Assembly (NCBI GenBank): GCA_030672465.1
Contig: DAOVGJ010000204.1
Coordinates: 1-5,855, forward strand
Source of the DNA: Pseudomonadota bacterium
Lineage (GTDB): Bacteria; Desulfobacterota; BSN033; WVXP01; G020346125
Length of the DNA stretch: 5,855 nucleotides
Direction of reading: 5' to 3'
The notes below the pieces were generated by a model. It was not told the DNA's origin. It searched no databases and saw only the letters and a program-made list of their open reading frames with translations. Below, piece after piece: positions 1-5,735 of the stretch (the first letter of the stretch is position 1; every line of letters starts with the position of its first letter). A program made the position numbers and the translations under genes.

Positions 1-289
1 GGATGTTCATGAGGGCCAAGAGCTCTTCGGGGATCCCCTCATGGAGCTCATCGTAAGCGGCCATTCTCCCGGTCTCCAGGTACTCCGAGATTTTTTGGGC
101 TATCCCCTCTCCAACGCCGGGAATGGCCTTGAGTTCCCCGCCCCGAAAGATTTCCTCGATGTCCCGTGTGAGGTCGCCGATGATCCTGGCCGCCCTTCTG
201 TATGCACTGACCTTAAAGGGATTTTCCCCCTTGAATTCCATGAGGTCGGCCATCCTCTCGAAGAGCGCCGAGATCTCCCTGTTTTTCAT
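1..289 (-). CDS. polX: DNA polymerase X family protein, N-terminal part (runs off window)
   Basis: Only the first 96 codons are inside the window. The protein begins MKNREISALFERMADLMEF, followed by GENPFKVSAYRRAARII (about residues 21-37) and a helix-hairpin-helix, IPGVGEGIAQKI (about 56-67). This is the characteristic 8-kDa-like start of bacterial/archaeal family X DNA polymerases, which fill short gaps in base excision repair; many bacterial members carry a C-terminal PHP nuclease domain, not visible here. The ATG is supported by AGGGAGG a few bases upstream. There is no stop in the visible frame. It follows the nuclease-like gene by 32 bp on the same strand, so it is probably the distal gene of that operon. 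Family assignment is confident from the N-terminus alone; catalytic aspartates lie outside the window and cannot be checked. Confidence 0.88.
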   Translation of the reverse strand, partial: MKNREISALFERMADLMEFKGENPFKVSAYRRAARIIGDLTRDIEEIFRGGELKAIPGVGEGIAQKISEYLETGRMAAYDELHEGIPEELLALMNI

Positions 290-321
290 CGAGCCTCCCT
301 TTGATTCCGGGTCTTCCTGGA

Positions 322-1200
322 CTATATTCTCGCTCGAAGGAAATGATTCAGACACGTTCCGAAGTTGTGGACTGCATCCTTGCGGCTATTGACGATAAAG
401 ATACGGTCATGGATGTGGAAGAGCTCATCGACAAGCCTTACCACGGGATGGGTTTGATAGGCCTGGGGCCCGTGACGGTTCTCGAGTTCCCCCTGGAAGA
501 GGACTACGAGCTTGTCCTTCATCCTCAACTGGGTATCGTTAAAGAATAATGACACATCCGGGATCAGATCATCAATGCGGGCGAAGAAGGTGCTGACCTC
601 ATTGATCTCAATTCCCTTTGGGGGGGAGGATTTCACCTCCACATAGACCAACCTTCTTCCCCACCTGGCGATGACGTCAAAGTCTCCCCCCGATCGGGTG
701 TTTTTAAAATGGACCCCGTATATCGCTGGGGAGGCAAACTCCCGCTTAAACATCTCGGCCACGAACCATTCGAGGGTGGGCCCGAAACTGGTGATGGAGC
801 CCTTTCGAATCCGGAATACTCCTTTGCCCTTTTTTTCTATGCTGCCGGCCGACAACAGAAATCGGATGTATTGCTCGGCAACTTCCGGAGAGACGTACCG
901 CACTAAATCAGTGACTCTGAAGCCCTCGCCCTTCTTTGTCATGTCCCTCAGGAAGAGCCTGAATGAGTACCGCTTTAACAATTCGTAGAACCGGGTTTTC
1001 ATCCCAGGGGAGATGTCCGCCGGGAGGAGCAGTTTTTCCACGGGGTTTTGTCGGAAGACCTTAAGCCCTCGCTCCTTGAGGAGGTTCTTTATGGGGACGT
1101 CCGCTGGCAGGTTTTTCCTGAGGGCCATGAGCTCTCGGCGGAGGGCTTCCAGTTCCCCCTTCAACCTTTCAACCTCACGCCAAAGTCCCTCGACTTTCAA
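322..1200 (-). CDS. Uncharacterised protein with coiled coil and PD-(D/E)XK nuclease-like domain
   Basis: 292 residues; I do not recognise a named family. Residues 5-28 are charged and leucine-rich with heptad spacing (LWREVERLKGELEALRREL), a likely coiled coil. Residues about 75-132 (LRDMTKKGEGFRVTDLVRYV, then a short helix-rich stretch and KGKGVFRIRKG) look like a winged-helix-type module. The C-terminal half carries a restriction-endonuclease-like signature: Glu144 in LEWFVAEM, Asp173/Asp175 in GGDFDVIA, and Glu188-Val-Lys190 in VYVEVKSS. That order (E, D, ExK) is typical of metal-dependent PD-(D/E)XK DNA nucleases; activity itself is inference. The start chosen is TTG, directly abutting the upstream TGA, with AGGGG seven bases before it; an ATG at codon 25 is the alternative but would remove most of the coiled coil. 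Close linkage to polX suggests DNA repair or processing rather than restriction, as no methylase is present. Confidence 0.8.
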   Translation of the reverse strand: MKVEGLWREVERLKGELEALRRELMALRKNLPADVPIKNLLKERGLKVFRQNPVEKLLLPADISPGMKTRFYELLKRYSFRLFLRDMTKKGEGFRVTDLVRYVSPEVAEQYIRFLLSAGSIEKKGKGVFRIRKGSITSFGPTLEWFVAEMFKREFASPAIYGVHFKNTRSGGDFDVIARWGRRLVYVEVKSSPPKGIEINEVSTFFARIDDLIPDVSLFFNDTQLRMKDKLVVLFQGELENRHGPQAYQTHPVVRLVDELFHIHDRIFIVNSRKDAVHNFGTCLNHFLRARI

Positions 1201-2106
1201 TCAGAAACCCCTGTGGAGGCCGAAGCGCCTTGCCGTCTTAACGGCGTCCAAATACTCCCCGTAGGTGATACGGCGGCTGAGTTCAGGGTAATCGCGGCCC
1301 TTGTATTCGGGACGATATTGTTGCATGACGTTGACGTAAGAGTCCCGGGAAATTTCCTCCGCGATGAACTTCATGAGGTCCTCTGTACCGCCCAAATTCC
1401 CGGGCATAACTAGATGTCTGATCAAGAGACCCCTTTCCGCGATCCCGTTTTCGTCCATTTGAAGGTCCCCCACCTGACGGTACATCTCCTTGAGCACCTC
1501 CTTCAAGACGGGGGGGTAGTCCGGGGCATTCGAGAATCGTTTTGCCGGTTCTTCCCCTGCGTACTTGGCATCAGGCATGTAGATGTCGATGATTCCATCC
1601 AAGAGCTTGATCACCTCGAGGGAATCGTATCCCGAGCAATTGTAGACCAGGGGAAGCCTCAAACCGCGCTCGATGGCCTCGGGGAGGGAGGCTGTGATTT
1701 GTGGAACGTAGTGGGTGGGAGTGACGAAATTGATGTTGTGGCATCCCAATTCCTGGAGCCTCATCATATAGCTCGCCATTTGGGAGGGAGAGGTCTTCTC
1801 CCCTCTACCCAGGTGGCTGATGTCATAATTCTGGCAGAAGACGCAGCGGAGATTGCAATGGGTGAGAAAGATGGTTCCGGAGCCGCGATATCCCACCAAA
1901 GGCGCCTCCTCCCCGAAATGGGGAAATACGCTTGAGATCATCAACTCACTTCCGGCCCTGCAATAGCCCAACTCTCCCTGGGTTCGGTTGACCCCACAGC
2001 GCCGCGGGCAAAGACTGCATTCGGAGAGGATTTCGTTGAGGGAGTGGATCTTTTCCGCCAGCTCGTTCTTCTCATTCAATTCGATATAGCGAGGCGTGTA
2101 TGTCAT
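1201..2106 (-). CDS. Radical SAM protein, PflX-like (pyruvate formate-lyase activase-related)
   Basis: 301 residues. The radical SAM cluster motif is CNLRCVFC (Cys84-x3-Cys88-x2-Cys91), which ligates the [4Fe-4S] cluster that cleaves S-adenosylmethionine. A second cysteine set near the N-terminus, CSLCPRRCGVNR plus GYC (Cys30, 33, 37, 49), is typical of the PflX/COG1313 group and could hold another metal site. Further family features are VTPTHYVPQI, VYNCSGYDSLEVIKLLDGIIDIYMPDAKY and LVMPGNL. Length and motif order match the family throughout, so the gene looks intact. The family is related to glycyl-radical activating enzymes, but its substrate is not established and no glycyl-radical enzyme is visible nearby. 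ATG start with GGAG about seven bases upstream. The stop is immediately followed by the start of the nuclease-like gene, indicating translational coupling; it lies 101 bp downstream of the lytic transglycosylase gene. Confidence 0.93.
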   Translation of the reverse strand: MTYTPRYIELNEKNELAEKIHSLNEILSECSLCPRRCGVNRTQGELGYCRAGSELMISSVFPHFGEEAPLVGYRGSGTIFLTHCNLRCVFCQNYDISHLGRGEKTSPSQMASYMMRLQELGCHNINFVTPTHYVPQITASLPEAIERGLRLPLVYNCSGYDSLEVIKLLDGIIDIYMPDAKYAGEEPAKRFSNAPDYPPVLKEVLKEMYRQVGDLQMDENGIAERGLLIRHLVMPGNLGGTEDLMKFIAEEISRDSYVNVMQQYRPEYKGRDYPELSRRITYGEYLDAVKTARRFGLHRGF

Positions 2107-2137
2107 TGACCTGCTCCACGGGAGATATCCTGCTCCG

Positions 2138-2163
2138 GTGATGTTTTACCGTAAACCTATCAC
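2138..2163. repeat. 26-bp imperfect inverted repeat between transglycosylase and radical SAM genes
   Basis: On the plus strand GTGAT-GTTT and AAAC-(CT)-ATCAC flank a six-base centre, giving nine complementary pairs with a two-base bulge. It lies about 32 bp upstream of the radical SAM start codon. No T-run follows on either strand, so it does not look like a terminator. It could be an operator or an mRNA hairpin (processing or stability); function is unknown. The rest of the 101-bp spacer shows only the ribosome binding site and no convincing gene. Confidence 0.4.
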
Positions 2164-2207
2164 ATCGATGGACGTGTTTCCATGCGTTTGTGGAGAGGGA
2201 GCAGGGG

Positions 2208-2846
2208 TTAAGTCCCCCTTGAGGGTTGGGAGAATTCTCGATAGGCCTTAAGGACCTTCCTGCTATACTTCGCCGGAAGTTTTCTTTTGGTTTTCAAGCG
2301 CTTGTGAACAAAACTGGGGCCGAAATTGTAGGCAGTCAAGGCGACCTTGAGATCGCCGAAGCGGAGGAGGAGTCGGGATAGGTAGTAGAGGCCCATCTTT
2401 ACGTTGAGATGGGGGTTGAAGAGGGTTTCATCTCCCTCCCACCCGATATCGATATCCCTGGCTATGGCCTGACCCACATGGGGCCTGATCTGCATGAGCC
2501 CTTTGGCGCCTTTCGGGGATATTGCCCGATGCTTAAAGGAGCTCTCCGTCTTGATTATGGCCAGGATCAGTCTATAGTCCTGCGCGTATTTGCGGCTCTC
2601 CTGGAGGATGAGCCAAGCAAGCTTCCTTTCCTCGGCGCGTGGGAGACCGGTTTTAAACCGCTGGAGGACATGAAGGATCTCCTCTTCCCTTCGAAACTGC
2701 TCGCAAGGTTCAATTCGGGGGAAATCAATGATGCCCTTCCAATGGAAGGCGACCAGTAACAGCCCGGAAGAGATGTACATCATCCAAATGGAGAAGAGGA
2801 GCCATCGTTGGAAGGACTTGTATTTTTCGGGATAGACCAATTTCAC
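2208..2846 (-). CDS. Membrane-anchored lytic transglycosylase (SLT domain)
   Basis: 212 residues. A short basic N-terminus is followed by a hydrophobic segment at about 15-35 (WLLFSIWMMYISSGLLLVAF), with no lipobox cysteine, so an uncleaved signal anchor placing the catalytic domain in the periplasm is likely. The soluble lytic transglycosylase fold shows its usual motifs: catalytic Glu101 in IIKTESSFKHRAISPKGAKG, GLMQI (116-120), NPHLNVKMGLYYLSRLL (144-160) and AYNFG (172-176). These enzymes cut the MurNAc-GlcNAc bond of peptidoglycan to form 1,6-anhydro ends, for wall remodelling or insertion of envelope machines. The start is GTG, the only plausible one before an in-frame stop upstream; no clear Shine-Dalgarno precedes it, and the first ATG (codon 22) would break the membrane segment. 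The GTG lies 18 bp after the T-run of a riboswitch terminator, so expression is probably controlled by premature termination. It appears to be the first gene of a four-gene unit. Confidence 0.9.
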   Translation of the reverse strand: MKLVYPEKYKSFQRWLLFSIWMMYISSGLLLVAFHWKGIIDFPRIEPCEQFRREEEILHVLQRFKTGLPRAEERKLAWLILQESRKYAQDYRLILAIIKTESSFKHRAISPKGAKGLMQIRPHVGQAIARDIDIGWEGDETLFNPHLNVKMGLYYLSRLLLRFGDLKVALTAYNFGPSFVHKRLKTKRKLPAKYSRKVLKAYREFSQPSRGT

Positions 2847-2864
2847 GTAACCAAATCGTTGGAC

Positions 2865-2894
2865 AAAAAAGCCGAATCACCCGTTTGCCTCGGC
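2865..2894 (-). terminator. Riboswitch-controlled intrinsic terminator (expression platform)
   Basis: On the minus strand GCCGA (2894-2890) is complementary to TCGGC (2875-2871), with an additional possible G-U pair, and is followed directly by six T (2870-2865). The 5' arm is the same stretch that forms the conserved 3' end of the GEMM-I aptamer, so aptamer folding and terminator folding are mutually exclusive. The stem is short with a loop of about 14 bases, which fits a conditional rather than a constitutive terminator. Confidence 0.72.
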
Positions 2895-3010
2895 AACCCG
2901 GCAGTCTAGAGAAATCTATGGTGCCAAATCTTGGAAACCCGGGGATCCCCCCACGCCAGACCCGTGGCTTTCCGCCCCACCCTCACGGATGGTTTGGCCT
3001 TTCGGTTACT
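2890..3010 (-). promoter_or_regulatory. GEMM-I (cyclic dinucleotide) riboswitch aptamer
   Basis: Read on the minus strand. Conserved core AAAGGCCAAACC is followed by a P2 hairpin CCATCC-GTGA-GGGTGG (a GNRA tetraloop, 2992-2977, one G-U pair), then GGCGGAAAGCC, a P3 arm GG-GTCT / AGAC-TG-CC, and the 3' conserved GCCGGGTTGCCG. This order matches c-di-GMP-I/GEMM-I aptamers such as Vibrio Vc2 and, even more closely, Geobacter GEMM-I RNAs, recalled from memory. The long-range pair that is G-C in Vc2 is C2997-G2972 here, a compensatory change also seen in the Geobacter type. The intercalating adenine is A2971. The specificity position (Vc2 G20) is G2998, which favours c-di-GMP over 3',3'-cGAMP, where it is usually A; ligand choice is inference. 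The P3 tip carries an unusually large insert of about 50 nt. It sits just before the lytic transglycosylase gene. Confidence 0.88.
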
Positions 3011-3220
3011 ACCCTTATTACCATAAATAATCAATAAATCAAAGCCTTGGTTTTCACGATTTTTGCTGATTATTTTTATTGTTCTTTATTCTTTTTTACT
3101 TGATTTTCTCTCAAATCCAGTAAAGGCTAAAAAAATTTCACTAAATCTCAAATTTCCTCGAAATATCTCTTCTTTTCTCACAATTCTAAGAAATCCAACG
3201 GAGATAGGTTACGTGTAGGA
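3011..3220. other. AT-rich spacer upstream of the riboswitch
   Basis: About 210 bp, much richer in A and T than the flanking genes. No coding potential is visible. On the minus strand a possible promoter for the riboswitch leader is TTGATT (3042-3037), 16 bp, then TAATAA (3020-3015), but several equally weak alternatives exist. AAATTT repeats near 3136-3154 could form a weak A/T hairpin followed by T on the minus strand downstream of selD; this is not a convincing terminator. The high AT content could act as an upstream promoter element. Confidence 0.5.
3015..3042 (-). promoter_or_regulatory. Tentative sigma-70 promoter for the riboswitch-led operon
   Basis: TTGATT and TAATAA separated by 16 bp, located so that transcription would begin just before the aptamer. 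Neither box is a strong match and the surrounding DNA is AT-rich, so this is a position-based guess. Confidence 0.25.
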
Positions 3221-3376
3221 TTATTCATTGCGGAATTGGATTGGGTGTATGTGAGGGACCCGGAGATCCAGGTCCGTGTCTTGGATTACAGGGCGCACTT
3301 TGAATGGCCCGATCTGATCAAGCCGAGCCACGATGAAATAGGAGAAGTCCACAAGATACGGAGGGGGAATGATCAT
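3221..3376 (-). CDS. Possible small protein downstream of selD, 51 aa (doubtful)
   Basis: The ATG overlaps the selD stop codon as ATGA, an arrangement typical of translational coupling. The product would start MIIPPPYLVDFSYFIVARL and end PHIHPIQFRNE; I recognise no family, signal peptide or motif. AAGG lies about 11 bases before the ATG, further than ideal. Against it, the codon-aligned antisense frame on the plus strand is also open across the same bases and reads at least as protein-like (WVYVRDPEIQVRVLDYRAHF), though it has no good start and would run into selD antisense. Either strand could be a relic of a former gene. Kept only because of the ATGA overlap. Confidence 0.25.
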   Translation of the reverse strand: MIIPPPYLVDFSYFIVARLDQIGPFKVRPVIQDTDLDLRVPHIHPIQFRNE

Positions 3377-4419
3377 TGCAACACGATCCTTCCCCTTGGA
3401 CCCTCGAGTACCTCCCCGATGATGGTCGCCCACTTCACACCTCTGCGATGGAGCTGCCCCAAGAGCATTTGGACCCTTTCCCCTTCAACGGAGATGAGAA
3501 GCCCTCCCGATGTCTGGGCGTCATAGAGGATATCCATCTTTATATCGGGAACGTGTCCTAAGATCTCCACCTTGCATGCGGCGAAATCCCGGTTCCTCCT
3601 GGTCCCGCCGGGTACCATGCCCATGGAGGCGTACTCTTCGGCCTCCGGGAAGATGGGGACGGATTGTGATTGGATGGCGATGGCCACGTCGCTGGCCATG
3701 GCCATCTCCAATGCATGACCCAGGAGGCCGAACCCCGTGATATCGGTACAAGCGTTCGCCCCGACTTCCACCATCACCTCACAGGCCACGCGGTTGAGCG
3801 TCGTCATGCTTTGGGTGATTTTTTTCACTGCTTCCTGAGAGGCCATCTCCCCCTTCAGGGCAGTACCGATGATCCCTGTTCCCAGCGGCTTGGTCAAGAC
3901 CAGTCGATCACCGGGTCGGGCATTGGCATTGGTCAGTATTTTATCGGGGTGAATGGTTCCCGTGACGGAAAGGCCGTATTTTATATCCGTATCGTCGATG
4001 CTGTGCCCTCCGACGATAATTGCACCAGACTCCTGGATCTTCGAATATCCCCCTTTCAGAATTTCCTTGAGGATGTTCCCATCCATCTTTTTGATGGGAA
4101 AGGCTACCAAGTTCATAACCGTCAAGGGCTTACCCCCCATGGCATAGATGTCGCTCAGGGCATTGGCCGCGGCAATCTGCCCAAAGCTGAAGGGGTCATC
4201 TACGATGGGCGGGAAGAAGTCGGTGGTTTGGACAAGAGCGATATCCTCCGTCAATCGATATACCCCAGCATCGTCCAGATGGTCAATGCCCACCAAGAGA
4301 TCCGGATGGTTGATCGCTGGAAGTTCGCGCAGGATCTGGTCCAGGTCCCCTGGACCGATCTTTGCGGCTCAGCCCGCCGCCTTGGCATGTTTCGTCAGCC
4401 GGATAAGGTCCTCTGACAT
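3373..4419 (-). CDS. selD: Selenide, water dikinase (selenophosphate synthetase), selenocysteine-containing
   Basis: Makes monoselenophosphate from selenide and ATP, the selenium donor for selenocysteine tRNA and selenouridine. The full product is 348 residues, close to the usual length of about 347. The N-terminus reads MSEDLIRLTKHAKAAG-Sec-AAKIGPG: an in-frame TGA (4371-4369) at codon 17 falls exactly where the catalytic Cys17 sits in E. coli SelD, with Lys20 three residues on. Downstream motifs are GIDHLDDA (about 44-51), TTDFFPPIVDDP (65-76), ANALSDIYAMGG (about 85-96) and GGHSIDD (137-143), the ATP/metal-binding elements, then TDITGFGLLGHALEMA. Start ATG is preceded by AGGA at good spacing; a conventional ORF call would begin only at codon 42. 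A bacterial SECIS-like hairpin follows the TGA. It is divergent from the TAXI gene; no selA, selB or tRNA-Sec gene is in the window. Confidence 0.95.
4333..4371 (-). promoter_or_regulatory. UGA selenocysteine codon with bacterial SECIS-like hairpin in selD
   Basis: The TGA codon is 4371-4369. Beginning 8 bases after it, GATC-GGTCCAGG (4360-4349) pairs perfectly with CCTGGACC-(A)-GATC (4345-4333), leaving a GGA apical loop and one bulged A. The apical loop starts 20 nt after the TGA and its first bases are G, which fits the published description of bacterial SECIS elements (short apical loop with an early G at a fixed distance from UGA). SelB would bind this loop in the mRNA to deliver Sec-tRNA. 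A second, competing stem, GCGGC/GCCGC (4380-4364), would place the TGA in its own loop. Confidence 0.85.
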
Positions 4420-4469
4420 TTGATCTTCCTAACCCCCTATTGGTGAGATGGGATTGAACAATTCGTCAA

Positions 4470-4522
4470 TAAAAATCCATATAAAATTGTAATACAAATC
4501 ATAGTAAAAATCTATATGAAAT
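4470..4522. repeat. Pair of AT-rich near-identical direct repeats upstream of selD
   Basis: The 17-bp unit AAAAATCCATATAAAAT (4471-4487) recurs as AAAAATCTATATGAAAT (4506-4522), 15 of 17 bases identical, 35 bp apart start to start. Between them is TTGTA-A-TACAA (4488-4498), a small inverted repeat. The block lies 50-105 bp upstream of the selD start, within its likely promoter zone; several weak -10-like boxes (TATGAT, TACAAT on the minus strand) occur inside it and I cannot choose among them. It may be paired regulator sites or simply low-complexity promoter DNA. Confidence 0.4.
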
Positions 4523-4609
4523 AACCCGATATTTCAATACCTTTAACCCTCCCATGGGGCCAGGGTTTGCCCTTTGGGGGAATGTGGGCAGTTCCAAACC
4601 ACAAAGTCA

Positions 4610-4638
4610 TTGACACTACCCTTTCATGATGCTATTTT
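4610..4638 (+). promoter_or_regulatory. Sigma-70 promoter candidate for the TAXI gene
   Basis: A perfect -35 box TTGACA (4610-4615), 17 bp spacer, and -10 TATTTT (4633-4638, four of six matches). Transcription would start near 4645, giving a leader of roughly 109 nt. A second perfect TATAAT is present at 4702-4707 but has no -35 box at normal spacing. The -10 box is the left end of an 18-bp palindrome. Confidence 0.55.
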
Positions 4639-4650
4639 TGCGCAAAAATA
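4633..4650. promoter_or_regulatory. Perfect 18-bp palindrome overlapping promoter -10: likely operator
   Basis: TATTTTTGCGCAAAAATA reads identically on both strands. It spans the -10 box and the predicted transcription start of the TAXI gene promoter, the classical position for a dimeric repressor. No T-run or loop geometry suggests a terminator. The cognate regulator is not encoded in the window. Confidence 0.55.
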
Positions 4651-4753
4651 AATTTCTATCACCGGTTCAGTGTGAAAGGGGGTGAGGTGTTAAAAAAGCC
4701 ATATAATCAGAACACGGCGTAAGCAGAAAATAGACTGAGAGGAGGAGTATTGT

Positions 4754-5710
4754 ATGAGAGGAATCCGTAACACTCTACTGATCTCGATTTTGATGGTCTT
4801 GCTGGCCCTTCCTTCCGTATCGATGGCCAAGACACGCCTGGTATTGAAGAGTGCACGGCAGGCTTCCACCTATTATGCCTTTGCCGTGGGCCAGGCCAAC
4901 GCCATCATGGCCGGGGCTCCAGGTGTGGAGGTCACCGTGGAGGATAGCCCGGGATCCATGGTCAACGTGAAGGAAAGCAGGACCAGAGAGAATTTCCTCT
5001 TTACCTCTCCGCCGATTTTGATAGCGTCGGCCCTGGGGGCCAAGGGGAAATTCAAAGAAGGGGGGTACGAAAAGATTCGGTCCTTGTGGCCGATTCCCGG
5101 GCTCGTTATGCACTGGGTTGTCCGGGAAGATAGCGGGGTAAAAGACCTCAGGGGCTTGGTGGGCAAGAGGTTCATTCCGGGAGGTGCGGGCAGCGCAGGT
5201 GCGAGGTTCACTATCCAGGTCCTGGAGGCCATCGGCATCAAGGATAAGGTCACACTGCCGGCAGTTGATCTCACTGAAGGGGTGCAGGCGGTTAAAAACC
5301 GGAGGGCTGTTGGTTTTTCCACTGCCAGTTCTGCCCCAGCGGGACTGGTTTCAGAGATTGCGGCTACCACACCAATCCGGCTGCTTGAGCTTGAGGATGC
5401 CGATTACCAGAAGGTTTCGAGAAAATTCGCCCGTTATGTAATTCCTGCTGGTACATATAAGGGTGTGGACTACGATGTCAGGACCATAAGCCTTCTCGTG
5501 GGTACTTACACGACGGCAGACCTGCCTGATGAGGTGGCCTATAGCATCACCAAGGCCTTCTGGGAAAACCGGAAGGTATGGGAAAAGTCCCACCCGGCTA
5601 TGAAATTGGTGAAGATGGAGGGTCTCAACCAGTTGGTCGCAAAGGTCCATCCTGGCGCCTTAAGGTATTACAGTGAAATCGGTTTCAAGGTTTCAGATGC
5701 CTTAAAATGA
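4754..5710 (+). CDS. TAXI family TRAP transporter solute-binding protein
   Basis: 318 residues. Residues 1-25 form a Sec signal peptide (MRGIRN, hydrophobic LLISILMVLLALP, then SVSMA before KT), with no lipobox cysteine, so a soluble periplasmic protein is expected. Family features are the early ASTYYAFAVGQANAI, GLVGKRFIPGGAGSAGARFT (about 134-153), PAGTYKGVDYDVRTI (231-245) and the C-terminal HPGALRYYSEIG (299-310), typical of TAXI receptors that feed fused DctQM-type TRAP permeases using ion gradients. The ligand cannot be told from sequence; characterised relatives bind carboxylates or amino acids. A strong GGAGGAG lies six bases before the ATG. A strong terminator follows within about 25 bp of the stop, so it is probably transcribed alone and no TRAP permease gene follows directly, which is unusual. 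Upstream is a TTGACA promoter with a palindromic operator candidate. Confidence 0.92.
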   Translation: MRGIRNTLLISILMVLLALPSVSMAKTRLVLKSARQASTYYAFAVGQANAIMAGAPGVEVTVEDSPGSMVNVKESRTRENFLFTSPPILIASALGAKGKFKEGGYEKIRSLWPIPGLVMHWVVREDSGVKDLRGLVGKRFIPGGAGSAGARFTIQVLEAIGIKDKVTLPAVDLTEGVQAVKNRRAVGFSTASSAPAGLVSEIAATTPIRLLELEDADYQKVSRKFARYVIPAGTYKGVDYDVRTISLLVGTYTTADLPDEVAYSITKAFWENRKVWEKSHPAMKLVKMEGLNQLVAKVHPGALRYYSEIGFKVSDALK

Positions 5711-5735
5711 TTAAGAAAAGCAAAATCATCAGGGG

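Noticed and set aside
1048..1935. Two plus-strand ORFs of 121 and 173 codons across the radical SAM and nuclease-like genes.
   Set aside because: Antisense to genes with clear motifs and coupled starts; products show no recognisable features.
2941..2950. GGGGATCCCC palindrome as an operator or cloning-site artefact.
   Set aside because: It falls within the P3 tip of the riboswitch, where small hairpins are expected, and no vector sequence surrounds it.
3131..3160. A/T hairpin followed by T on the minus strand as a selD terminator.
   Set aside because: The stem is only AAATTT/AAATTT with no G-C pairs; too weak to call in AT-rich DNA.
3236..3526. Plus-strand ORF of 96 codons overlapping the selD 3' end.
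   Set aside because: Half of it is antisense to well-conserved SelD sequence, it starts with TTG without a ribosome site, and no family is recognised.
4369..4371. TGA read as a true stop that would make selD a pseudogene or force a start at 4296.
   Set aside because: Conserved SelD sequence continues on both sides in the same frame, the codon is at the catalytic position, and a SECIS-like hairpin follows.
3670..4416. Long plus-strand ORF of 248 codons across selD.
   Set aside because: It lies entirely antisense to selD, whose motifs are unmistakable; it is a shadow of biased codon use.
4545..4580. Minus-strand GGGCAAACCCTGG resembling the start of a second GEMM-I aptamer upstream of selD.
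   Set aside because: Only the short GGGCAAACC string matches; there is no GNRA-capped P2, no GGxCGxAAAGCC segment and no 3' conserved strand after it.
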